This document shows, one piece after another, positions 51,547-61,531 of a DNA stretch of 64,000 nt (within the stretch, counting starts at the first letter, position 1; each line of letters opens with the position of its first letter). The notes beneath the pieces are model-generated. The model made no database searches and was not told where the DNA came from. It saw nothing but the letters and a program-made list of their open reading frames with translations. Made by a program: the position numbers and the translations under genes. The DNA lies in assembly GCA_964020975.1 (NCBI GenBank), contig OZ026617.1, forward strand, positions 34,851,728 through 34,915,727, read 5' to 3'. Source of the DNA: Hermodice carunculata (lineage: Eukaryota; Annelida; Polychaeta; Eunicida; Amphinomidae).

Positions 51547-52515
51547 TTAAATATAAATTAATCTAAACTTATTGTATTGTCTGGCTAGCATGATATTAGT
51601 TAGAAGTTTCTTAACTGCAGGTTTAAAGGTAAGGATCGAGTCCTTGGATTTAATTTCTGAAGGCAACTGCTTCCACCGCTTGATAGAAGAATATAGGAAG
51701 AATTTCAGTCCAGGCCCCCCAACTCCTGGGACCCCCAGGGAATCCACGCTTGAGCGAGTAAAATGGTTGTGAACGTCACCGGTGCGGACCATATTTTCTT
51801 TAATATACGTGTAATCTGGACAGGTGCTCCTCACTATTATAAACATGTGTGTCAGTCTATTTTGTTCAACTTTGCTAGAAACTTCAAGCCATCCTAGATC
51901 GGAACTTTGTTCAGCACCAATATGGGTTCTTGCCTGCCATTTATTAATAAAACGAATCATTTTGTTTTGACAAACCTGGAATTCCTGTTTTGTTTTCAAG
52001 GTCGCAGGGCTGTGCAGAGCCGCACATGCATAGACAAAGTGAGGTTGGATTAGCGCTGAGCACAGATGTTTCCTTGTTCTTGTGCTCGGCCCAAATCCTT
52101 GCCTATGCACAAATTTGAGTTTAGAGGTGATTTTATTCAAAACTGATTCTGCATGAAGGTCTCCAGAAACATTCTGGTCCAGTATCATTCCAAGATATTT
52201 GACCTCAGAGGATGATTTTATTTCTTGGTTTTTGCATGTGATTTTGAGAGACGAATTTTTCTTAATTTTAGGTTTTGTGCTGACCATAATTTATTCCGTT
52301 TTGCCCAAATGAAGAGATAGCTTGTCATCAATCAACCATTTGTTTAGGGAGTGAAGTTCAGAAGAAAGATTATGTTCTATTTCGTGAATGGATTTGGCAG
52401 AGACTAGTAAGGCTGAGTCATCTGCGTAAAGAAGAAGTTTGCAGTTGACAGCCATGGGCATGCCATTCACATATATTAAGAATAACAGTTGCCCGAGTAA
52501 GGAACCTTGTGGCAC
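51547..52515 (-). pseudogene. LINE RT C-terminal half and C-terminal domain
   Basis: Minus-strand frames 52515-52291 and 52287-51547 are continuous in frame except for one stop after GKTE. Motifs: PQGSLLGQLLFLIYVN, LLLYADDSALLVS (catalytic YADD near 52440), KYLGMILDQ, then LCSALIQPHFVYACAA, and the end ILTFKPAVKKLL. This is the usual CR1/L2 C-terminal layout with the SIKRWKQLPSEIK block. Upstream, the RT fingers and palm motif A are absent: FTSI-like sequence near 52590 passes quickly to the PQGS motif, indicating an internal deletion of roughly a hundred or more residues. Confidence 0.85.
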
Positions 52516-52987
52516 GCCACAAGTTACTGTATCTGCTTTAGAATTTTGCCTAACATTTTGAGTTTGCCTAACAATTTTAGTATGTCCTGTACTTATATAC
52601 TGGTGAACGAAAAGGAGTCCGCTTGAACTCCTTTCGAGATATAGAAATTATCAACACGATCACTGTCAAACAGTTTAGAGCCGGCTGGCAACTTCTCCAC
52701 TAACAATGAGGCAATGTTAGCAAATATGTCTTTAAACTGGTTGGCTATGCTGGAATTTTCGAAGAGAGTATCGTTATTATCCTGGAGGCATATTCTAGGA
52801 TTTTCTTCTTTGTTATGAGAAGTTTAAGATATTTCCATAGTTTTTTCGAATCGCCAAGATTTTCTTGGACTTTGTCCTCGTATAGTTACTTTTTGCTACT
52901 ATAACTTTTCTTTGTACCAGGTTTCGAATTGGTTTGAAAGCATTATAAAATTTGATGTCACCTGTTTTCCTAAAAAGAAGTAAATTT

Positions 52988-52990
<3 letters not shown>

Positions 52991-53074
<84 letters not shown>
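52991..53074. repeat. (CT)n microsatellite inside the LINE
   Basis: CT tract with one TTTCT interruption near 53021; splits the LINE between endonuclease and RT. Confidence 0.95.
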
Positions 53075-53078
<4 letters not shown>

Positions 53079-53079
53079 C

Positions 53080-54480
53080 AGTCTAAAATTTCATTTGTCA
53101 TCCATGGCTGAGTTCTTTGTTTGAGACGAGTTTCTTTTTCATAGGAACCGATTTATCAAGGACAAATGGAAAGGATGTTTTAACTACATGCCAAGCACTA
53201 TCAACATCCGAGCAGGATGTTACACTAGACCATTCCACCACCTCAAGATTCTGAACAAGCAGATCTTTAGAATAATTCTTTAGCGATCGGATCTTGATAG
53301 TGTTGTGTGAATTGAAGTAACCTTTGTCTGATTTTCTGGAACAAAAAGTCAGAAAATGGTCACTAATCCCAGATGGGATGACACCTGATTGAGTGACTTT
53401 CTGAAGGTCACACTAATATGAGGTCTATAGCAGATACAGATGAAGGTGTGACCCTAGTAGCGTCCACAATCAGTTGGTGAAGGTCAAACATATTACAAAA
53501 GTTTTTAAAAGCATTGAGTAGACCATGTGATGAAGTACCTTAGTTTAAAACATTGACATTAAAATCTCCAAGTAAAAAGCATTCCAAATCGACGATATAG
53601 ACACAATTCATAAGAGGGAGCTCAAGTATTTCAAAAAAGTTGCTTTGATTGGGTCGATCACCCACAGCAACAGTGAAAGGTTTGGTCTTAGGTAATAAAA
53701 TTTCAATACCAAGAATTTCTAGGTTGTCATGTGAAAAGTCTTCTCGCTTTTTAAACGCTAAGTCATTTCGTACATATATGGCGACCCCTCCACAGTGACG
53801 ATTCTGTCCTTACGGTTTACAATATAGCTTGCAATCGAAAGTTCATCGTCACTGATAGAATTATCGAAACAAGATATACATATAGCTGCTGCTTGGGGGA
53901 ATCTGTGAAAGCATGACGATTTCTGGTAATTTGTGTGGTAAACTCCTCACGTTTAAATGAATGAAGTGCAGGCCTTTTTGTTTGAAACAATTAATATCGC
54001 CCAGGTCAATATGAGCTGACCTCCTGTCACTGTCTTCAAAATCATATTACTCAGGCGGTTTGCGGAATGAAAATAAATCATTGATATGATGGACATCATT
54101 GATCTCCATGTCATCGGTTTCGGTGAGATGGTCACAGGAACGAAAAGGCAAAGTGTTCCTCAAGCAAGTGTCACAAGTAAAGTTGGTCGAAACGCCATTT
54201 TCACGCAGTTGATCTGATAGCGAGCGTGACAAACCAGCACACAGAATGTGCGTGTAACCCTCACATATATAACACAGTTAATAGTCAAACTGTTTTTTCG
54301 TATTTCTTTTATACATGAGGTACATGGAATTTTTTAAAGACCTGGCTTTTTTGTATGGTCCAGGGCAAGGATGTACATCACCTGATATCAGGAGACACAT
54401 CGTTAGGAGTGTAAAGAGGCATACAACGAAATTTGTCCCACTCACAGCTAGAAAAACATGAACATATATGAGTTCCGTTC
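53080..54480 (-). pseudogene. LINE N-terminal part: 2A-like peptide, PHD-like finger, APE endonuclease
   Basis: Minus strand, decayed frames. LLISGDVHPCPGP at about 54394-54356 is a degenerate 2A-like peptide (canonical D-V-E-x-N-P-G-P; here E is H and N is C). It is followed by a PHD-like zinc finger (CYIC, HILC, CDTC) and LPFRSC. The endonuclease follows with HLNVRSLPHKLPEI near 53960, GGVAIYVRND near 53790, GDFNVNV near 53560 and SDHFLTF near 53370. The N-terminal 2A mediates ribosome skipping in related elements; this copy has lost the N and is probably inactive. Stops and shifts are scattered through it. Confidence 0.75.
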
Positions 54481-55414
54481 TTTAATGTCTCTAAATTTAC
54501 ACATACTATTACTTGTCCGTATACTTAAGTGTACATGTCTTGCACGTACGGAAAAAAGTTTGCGTGTCGTCAGTTAATTTCCCGGCAAAAGATTTCCAAG
54601 ATTTACGGCATGTTGTCTTGTTTACCGCCAAAGCAAGATGGTGTGTGTCAGTGAGGATATGAAATGGAAAATTGCTTGTGAAAAGCAGGATAGGCATAGT
54701 TTTAGTCAAATCAGGAAGATACTGATTCCACAGCATCATGTTACTTTTGGACTAACTACATTAAAAAAGGTGGTGAAATATCACCGAGTAAAAGGAAGAA
54801 TGCCTACCAGTTGACAACTTGTTGCCGGGAGCGACAGTAAGTAACCGATCAGCATCTGAAATTGATCGATGTTCTGATGACTTTTAATCAGGAGAGAACA
54901 GCTCGTGTCATACAAAAACTTTTACAAGACTTGGTTGGTTTGTCGCTGTCCATATCGCACATAAAACGGTTATTAGAGATCTTACAAAATCTCGACAAGT
55001 CAGTCGATCGACCAATGTAGGTAGAACTTTTATGCAAATGAAGGGAGAATTTGTTAATTGTACTGTCAGTATATATAAACATGTGCCATGAAAATACATC
55101 GATATCAAATGTGTCAGGTTATGGATGTATTTGCGTATAAAAGGTATGTAGGACACTATCTATTTGTTTCATATGAAGTGATAATTCCCGTACGATTTCA
55201 TGACAAGAAAACATGCCGTATGGCGAGTGATGCAGAACATGACGGGTCGCACAAGTGCAACGACGTCCTTGCATAGACAACTTTCAATCGGGTGTGAAAG
55301 ACAGAAATTAAGCTGGCCTAAATCCCGGACCTATGAAAATGGAATGTCCATGAAGATAATAAGGTCTTCCTGAAACATAACCACAGACACAGGCCGGCAA
55401 TCTTGACAGATTTT
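54481..55414. other. No gene recognised; possible 5' UTR of the LINE at its left side
   Basis: A 76-codon minus-strand frame (54739-54509) with several Cys may belong to the LINE leader but is not identified. Confidence 0.35.
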
Positions 55415-55639
55415 GAACAACTGACCACGTGCACCGTAGTCATAAAAGTCTTCATGGATCATGTGCAGCGTCAACAGCGTCGACTGCCGAGGTCCCGTAG
55501 CCTGATTGACTGCAGGGAGATAACGACCAGCCATGGCCAGTCGACGACCGAAGTCAGTCAGGTAACCCGACTTCGAAAGTCGCCGCTGTACATGATCCGT
55601 GAAGTCTTTTATGACAACAGTGTACGTGGTCAGTTATTC
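55415..55639. repeat. Imperfect hairpin 1 (56-base arms)
   Basis: Left arm 55415-55470 (GAACAACTGACCACGTGCAC ... GATCATGTGCAGCG) pairs with right arm 55584-55639, whose reverse complement reads GAATAACTGACCACGTACAC ... GATCATGTACAGCG. About 86 percent complementary with a 113-base loop. Non-coding. Confidence 0.82.
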
Positions 55640-55643
55640 AAGG

Positions 55644-55752
55644 CAGGGACTTACATATACTGTCAGAAAATAAAAAGTAAACAGGAATACCATGTTAAGC
55701 AAATGCCAGTGTTTACTTGTTATTTTCTGACAGTATAGTATGTAAATCCCTG
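55644..55752. repeat. Imperfect hairpin 2 (~43-base arms)
   Basis: Left arm 55644-55686 (CAGGGACTTACATATACTG ... AAAAGTAAAC) pairs with 55710-55752 with few mismatches and one three-base bulge; loop about 23 bases. It starts four bases after hairpin 1 ends. Either a foldback element end or a long-hairpin RNA source. Confidence 0.82.
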
Positions 55753-56096
55753 TCTAAAGGTAGATAGCAGTAGAAAAAAGTCATATCAAATGTGTGATCC
55801 GATATGATTAGATGTTCTATGAAAATAAGTAAACATAACTGCATGACTAGGATTTTTGTATTACCGGTGCAGGTACTCACTTCGTTTGTCACGAAAACAA
55901 AATCGTGATGTATACATGTCAAAAAAAGATACCATTTCCCTATATTGTCTAATGAAATCAACGAACTTAAACACAAATATAACAAGGTACTCGGGATGAC
56001 CCTTATATCGGTGGGATAATGCGACATTTCACATTTTTTCAACACTGACGACAATACGTCGTCGAATGTTTATGCAAAACTGTATTCAGCAAATAT

Positions 56097-56129
<33 letters not shown>

Positions 56130-56319
56130 TGCCTTTAAATAAATAATGTCTAACTATACCATTAAAAGATAAACTATTGTGAAACGTGTCGAGCCTCCGT
56201 TGCGCAAGTCCAGCGCACAAGTCGACAATCCTTGCAACATCCGCCCTGCAATGTCTATGAACATGTAGTCCCTATCACTATGCTCGTCCTCTCACCCGCC
56301 CACCCATTCATGGCCTTTC

Positions 56320-56530
56320 ATTTATTCATTCATTCATTCATTCATTCATTCATTCATTCATTCATTCATTCATTCATTCATTCATTCATACATTCATTCA
56401 TTCATGCATTCATTCATTCATTTAATCTATCTATCTATCCATCTATCTATCTGTCTATCTATCTATTTATCTATCTATCTTTCTATCTGTCTATCTATCT
56501 ATCTATCCATCCGTACATGCATTCATTCAT
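56320..56530. repeat. (ATTC)n then (TATC)n microsatellite
   Basis: About 28 TTCA units followed by TATC/TATT/TGTC units. Confidence 0.95.
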
Positions 56531-57180
56531 CAATCCATCCATCCATATAGAGTATCCAACTTTTCGTCCGGCCGGCCATCCAGATATTAAATCGTGTATC
56601 TATTTATCCATCCATCCTGGATGTATCTGTGTATAATTTCAGAACCTTGCTGTCCCAGGTCTTGGAAAGGGCACAAAGACACCAACCTCGCCTATTATCC
56701 CACAAAGCCCAAATGCACTGGCGATAGTGGGTCAGCATTATGTCATTTCATTCTCTCGGAATAATCATGGCTCCCTCAAATGTGGCACTGCAGTCGACGG
56801 TCGACTGACTTGTCGAGATTTTGTAAGAGGTCTAATACGAGGCCTTGGTTGTAGCAGAGGGTGAATAATAATCATTGCCTGTTGTGGCCCTGACACCGCC
56901 GGTTCCCTCGTGTTCCTCCATGATGCTTTTTGTGGGTTGAGGTCAAGATGTCAAATATGATTGGTTCAAAGCAACCACGTGACACAACAAGAATGACTGG
57001 CAGGCAATGCTAGCATTGCGCGCACGGTTTGAAAAGTTGATTCAACCTAGCCTGATAGGCATCGAGCATCGTGCGATAGGCTCGGGGCATTTTGTAGCAC
57101 GCCAGTCGCCACATGCGAGAAAAAATGAGCACTACAAAGCATGCTTAAAAAGGCATGTACGCGCACGATTGAGCACACCG

Positions 57181-57514
57181 GTAGCAAGCATATCTCGCTG
57201 GTGGCATGCGGGATGCGTGGCGCAGTGCTCAAGCATCCGTTAAACTGTGCGAGTTTGGGTGGTCCGTGATGCGAGAGCTATACTATAAACATACATGCAT
57301 TTTGAGATGATTGCACCTCAACACATCCAAATAGCAGGGCTTACAATGTAGCAAGCATATCTCGCTGGTGGCATGCGGGATGCGTGGTGCAGTGCTCAAG
57401 CATCCGTTAAACTGTGCGAGTTTGGGTGGTCCGTGATGCGGGAGCTATACTATAAACATACATGCATTTTGAGATGATTGCACCTCAACACATCCAAATA
57501 GCAGGGATTACAAT
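57181..57514. repeat. 167 bp tandem duplication
   Basis: GTAGCAAGCATATCTCGCTG begins copies at 57181 and 57348; they differ at about three positions and the second ends near 57514. Nearly identical copies mean a recent event. Confidence 0.92.
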
Positions 57515-58774
57515 GTACGCATGCTTCTTTGCTAATATAAGCACTGCCCAGCTATGCAACTGAGAACGAGGCTGCTGATTTGCCCTCTAATCTCGCATGT
57601 CATTAAATCCAGGTCAGCTTCTCGACTAAATGCTGCTATAGTGTATACCGACTGTATGACCTAATCCCAGATAAAATACATTTATCTGCCTCTTATAATA
57701 GGCCTATTAGAGGCCAGTTATCAAATGCAACAGAAAAAGTGGCCTTATATAACTATCACACTACAATATTTGTAGAGGTAGGTGTATGTTGGATGTAAAA
57801 GTAATAATTTAACCTACTAGAAATTGAAATGAGATATGCAGGCAGGGAGAATATGGGTCACACTATATGTGTCAGCTTGTCGGCTTTCCTAGCTGCAGCA
57901 AAATATGGTGAAAGCTGAAAATGATGGAAGAGGATGCACCATTTCATTATTTCCCGATAGTGAACAAGTTTTCCATATTCATTTATTTCCAAATTTAGGT
58001 TTATATTGTAAATAAAACAGTGCATGGTCATGAACTTGATGGTGTGCTGGACTTTGCTCCCACTGCCCAGTAGCCTGCCCTCACTGGCACTGTATCAACA
58101 CTCTGACTGTCCTATGTAGTGAAATGCCATATGTTTTGTTTTTGTATATAACTGTCTGTCATCAGTGGGTATGTCAGATACACCTTTATTGACATTCAAT
58201 TACACACCCGTGAAGGTCTTATCAGATATGGGCCTGGGTGTCTGAAAGTACCACCTGGGCTTGTGTGCTGGACTCATCATATAACCAGTTAACGCATTTT
58301 GTTTATTACATCCGGCTCTCTGATAGGCCAGCTGTGTTTCCCAAGTTTTGAATAAAACAGCACACACAATTTTTTCAGCAATTTTATTGAATTTTCTGCT
58401 GTAATAATTGAGATTTTTCAACATAATATTTATAGGGGGAATGTGTACTTTGAAGATGATCGCACGCAAGACATTAACTCGATACAAAAAAGGAATGTTA
58501 ACTAGTACGGCAAGTCTAGCGCCACTATAAGTATCGCACCGCTTGATGGCATCACAGTTAATGTAAAAAATGGTGGTTTCCATTGGCTTTTTGAAGCAGC
58601 CAAGCAAACCGGAATTGTAATTTACTTATTATTTTACAGTTATTACGGTGAAAATTACAGCGAAAACTAAGAGAAATAAACATACCTAGCCCATCTGGCT
58701 TTGTCGCCTTCCCCTGAGAACCCAACTGACCCAGTTGGCCTTGACCACACCTTTCAGGCAATTTTTTTTTTTCA
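57515..58774. other. No gene recognised
   Basis: A 135-codon minus-strand frame (58200-58607) and a Gly/Gln-rich short frame near 58700 have no recognisable domain. Confidence 0.4.
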
Positions 58775-58850
58775 ATTTTTTTATTTATTTATTTTTTATT
58801 TATTTATTTATTTATTTATCTATTTATTTATTTATTTATTTATTTGTTTG

Positions 58851-58917
<67 letters not shown>

Positions 58918-58959
58918 TCTATTTGTTTATCTATTTATTTATTTATTTATTATTATTAA

Positions 58960-59051
<92 letters not shown>
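58775..59051. repeat. (TTTA)n(TTA)n(TTTA)n(TTA)n microsatellite
   Basis: Two rounds of TTTA followed by TTA runs over about 280 bases, with no other content. Confidence 0.95.
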
Positions 59052-59052
<1 letters not shown>

Positions 59053-60727
59053 GATGTGCATATCTCCAAGTCACAAAAAGATCAAAGTGCTCTTCGAAAT
59101 CCAATTTTCATATTTTTGCGACATTTGCATCCAAGGAAAAATTAACTAGACTCTGTGATCATATGCACAATTTTAAATAGTTCCTCCTGAGCAAATAAAG
59201 AAAATTGCAATTTTAATTACCATCAAAACTGTTATAGAATTGGATCGTCAAAACGAGATGAAAATTGTTAAAAGCGAGACAAAAAAATCGTGATTACCGG
59301 GTGAAAACGGATAACAAGATAAACAGAAATGTTATAACAGGATGAAAAGTAGTTATAATCAGAAAAACAATTATTACAACGAGATCTTTCCCAGCTAAAA
59401 TTAACGTTGGCTAGACACAGACGAGCCGCCGCAAAGAACAGCTTTTGTCTGGCTTAAGTGTTTTTCTGTTGTAAGTGAAAGTGGGAGCTTGTTTTTCGCT
59501 ACAAGATGCGAATTATTTTTTTTTTCGGTCAATGACGAATTATGTTGACTGGACTTTGTAAGTGACGAATATTAATGTTTAGTTGAACCCAAATAAACGG
59601 GGTGTTATGAATTTCGAAAGACTTTGTATTTATGCAAAAATAATATTTCTCAAATTATGGCTTTTATTGCACATACATCTTTGTGTTGACTTTCATGTGT
59701 GAGAAACAAGCACAAAACTATCATGAAATAAATTAAGATGAACGAGTCGTATCGAGATCCAGGGCTCGTGTTTTTCCTTTAGAGAACCTAGCTAAACAAA
59801 ATGTGTTTTGGGCCATGCGGTGCTGCGAGTAGTCGACCATGAATGAGCAGACGATGACCGATCACTCTATGAGTACGTATACTTTATACACAGAACTAGG
59901 TCAGTCATGATATAGACATTTGACACTGTTGTGTTTTAAATTGCAGACATTTAGGTAAAAACTACGGCGAATTCACAAACAAATAGACCGTATTGGCACA
60001 GATGAGGCAGGCAAGTGGTTTACAAACAATATAATATTCTGAAACTCTTCCACACAGTATTCTACCTAAACTAGTCTTACAAAATATGGATCTCTCTCTT
60101 GGTGCAATTGTGATATATAAAAGCTTCAGGAGGAATTAAGGTATGTAAAACGTTTTTCCACATGGTGACATATTGCACAGTTTAAGAGATATTCATGGAA
60201 AGCTGAGCAGATTTGTCATACAGACGTTACATTCATTAATATAAAGGTATGTTGGATATCTACTCTATAAAGATACGAATAAAGATATAAGCCCTGCATT
60301 ATTTCGTTAAAAAATATAAAGAATGCACTTATACGCATAACTAGGTCAGTCGTGACATGTGTTTTTTTTTCTGTCTTAGTCGCTACTGGATAGAAGAATA
60401 CCCTGTTCATTCGAGTGAAGTTAATGTCCAGAACAGCGAACAAATATGTCACGATTCCACCACCACGTTTCAAATCTGAAAAGAATAGCAACAAAAAAAC
60501 AAAAAACAAAAAACAAAAAAACAAAAAAAAAAAAACAAACGCAGGCGCACTGAAGTGAACTTTTTTCAGCAATGTGTGTTTGTAAGAGCTGTTTGATGCT
60601 CAAAGCCTAGGCCAAAATGGTGCAGGTAAATGAACTATCAAGTAAAATTTTGTGTATCTAAACAAATTTAAGAAATAATCTGCGCGATGTAAGAAAAAGG
60701 AAGACTAATAATTAAGTCAAGTTTCAA

Positions 60728-60728
<1 letters not shown>
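59052..60728. other. Non-coding stretch, no gene recognised
   Basis: A-rich tract near 60490-60540; no supportable gene. Confidence 0.45.
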
Positions 60729-60781
<53 letters not shown>

Positions 60782-60789
60782 TACATATA

Positions 60790-60855
<66 letters not shown>
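60729..60855. repeat. (AT)n microsatellite with TATG interruptions
   Basis: TA run with regularly placed ACATAT/GTATAT changes in the left half. Confidence 0.95.
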
Positions 60856-60858
<3 letters not shown>

Positions 60859-60911
60859 AAGCATTGCGTTTCAAAAAAATATAGTAAAAATATAATCAGC
60901 TATCTGTTTAC

Positions 60912-60949
60912 CTGTCCCTTTTGAGTACACGTATCCCTACTACCACCAT
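60912..60949 (-). CDS. Candidate micro-exon 2 (weak)
   Basis: ACTTTACACAG before 60949 and GGGACAG|GTAAAC after 60912; 38 bases. Continuing phase from the candidate at 61137-61113 it reads [13 protein letters not shown] without a stop and returns to phase 0. Short length makes chance plausible. Confidence 0.2.
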
Positions 60950-61112
60950 CTGTGTAAAGTCAGAAATTAATGTTAACACATTCCAATAACATTGAGCAGG
61001 TATACGATCACAACTTATTTTTCACATAATACATTATGGAAATTTCCATGCAATAATGCAGACCAGCAACCATCATGATCTCTCATGTCTCTCTGTATGT
61101 TGAATATATTAC

Positions 61113-61137
61113 CTGACAGTACTCGGATATTGCCGAT
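61113..61137 (-). CDS. Candidate micro-exon 1 (weak)
   Basis: TACACCTGTACAG before 61137 and ACTGTCAG|GTAATA after 61113; 25 bases reading IGNIRVLS in phase 0 and leaving phase 1. With micro-exon 2 the total is 63 bases, an in-frame cassette. Confidence 0.2.
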
Positions 61138-61346
61138 CTGTACAGGTGTAGCACATTTCTATTAGTTAATGGTGTCAGAAGGAAGTCATCAACTTCAGAT
61201 AAAAACATCTATAAATACCTTTCAAAAACAAAAAACCAAAAAAAAAACAAGAATGTTAGATGACGTACACGCTCATACAAATTCATTTTTCAACGAATTG
61301 AACTGTTGTAAAGAGCAAAATATCTTAAAATATATATGTATTACAG

Positions 61347-61531
61347 AGATTATAAACAACACAGGAAAGAATCATTACAGCCATGGTTTCCATAGAAATG
61401 CATTTGAAATTCATGCCATGCAAGACCTCAACATCACTGTGCTGGAGGGTGGCTGCATAGCATCAAAGTCCATTGTCTGGCCGACGAATATTTGTTCTTT
61501 TTTACGTTTTTATAAAGCTCTCGTTTATAAG
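61347..61531 (+). CDS. Candidate internal exon, unknown protein (weak)
   Basis: Acceptor ATATATGTATTACAG before 61347 and donor TTTATAAG|GTGAGC after 61531. It enters in phase 1, runs 185 bases without a stop and leaves in phase 0. The middle reads SHGFHRNAFEIHAMQDLN then ITVLEGGCIASKS, a mixed hydrophobic pattern resembling beta strands of extracellular domains. No family is recognised and no partner exons were confirmed. Confidence 0.25.

Larger units (their letters stand above)
51237..54480 (-). mobile_element. CR1/L2-type APE LINE with 2A-like N-terminus, decayed
   Basis: On the minus strand: a 2A-like peptide, a PHD-like finger, an APE endonuclease, a partial RT, a C-terminal domain, a 3' UTR and an (AATCA)n tail at 51260-51237 (GATTT repeats on the plus strand). 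The tail and domain order identify a non-LTR retrotransposon of the CR1/L2/Rex1 group. The middle of the RT is missing and the reading frame is broken repeatedly, so it is dead. The 5' limit near 54480 is approximate, because the 5' UTR cannot be separated from host DNA. A CT microsatellite lies inside it. Confidence 0.82.

Noticed and set aside
58200-58607. 135-codon minus-strand frame
   Set aside because: No recognisable motif, no supporting splice sites, and composition resembles random low-GC frame.
58680-58760. Collagen-like GQLGQLGSQGK peptide on the minus strand
   Set aside because: Only a few Gly triplets, no pyrimidine tract before it and a single donor; too short to call.
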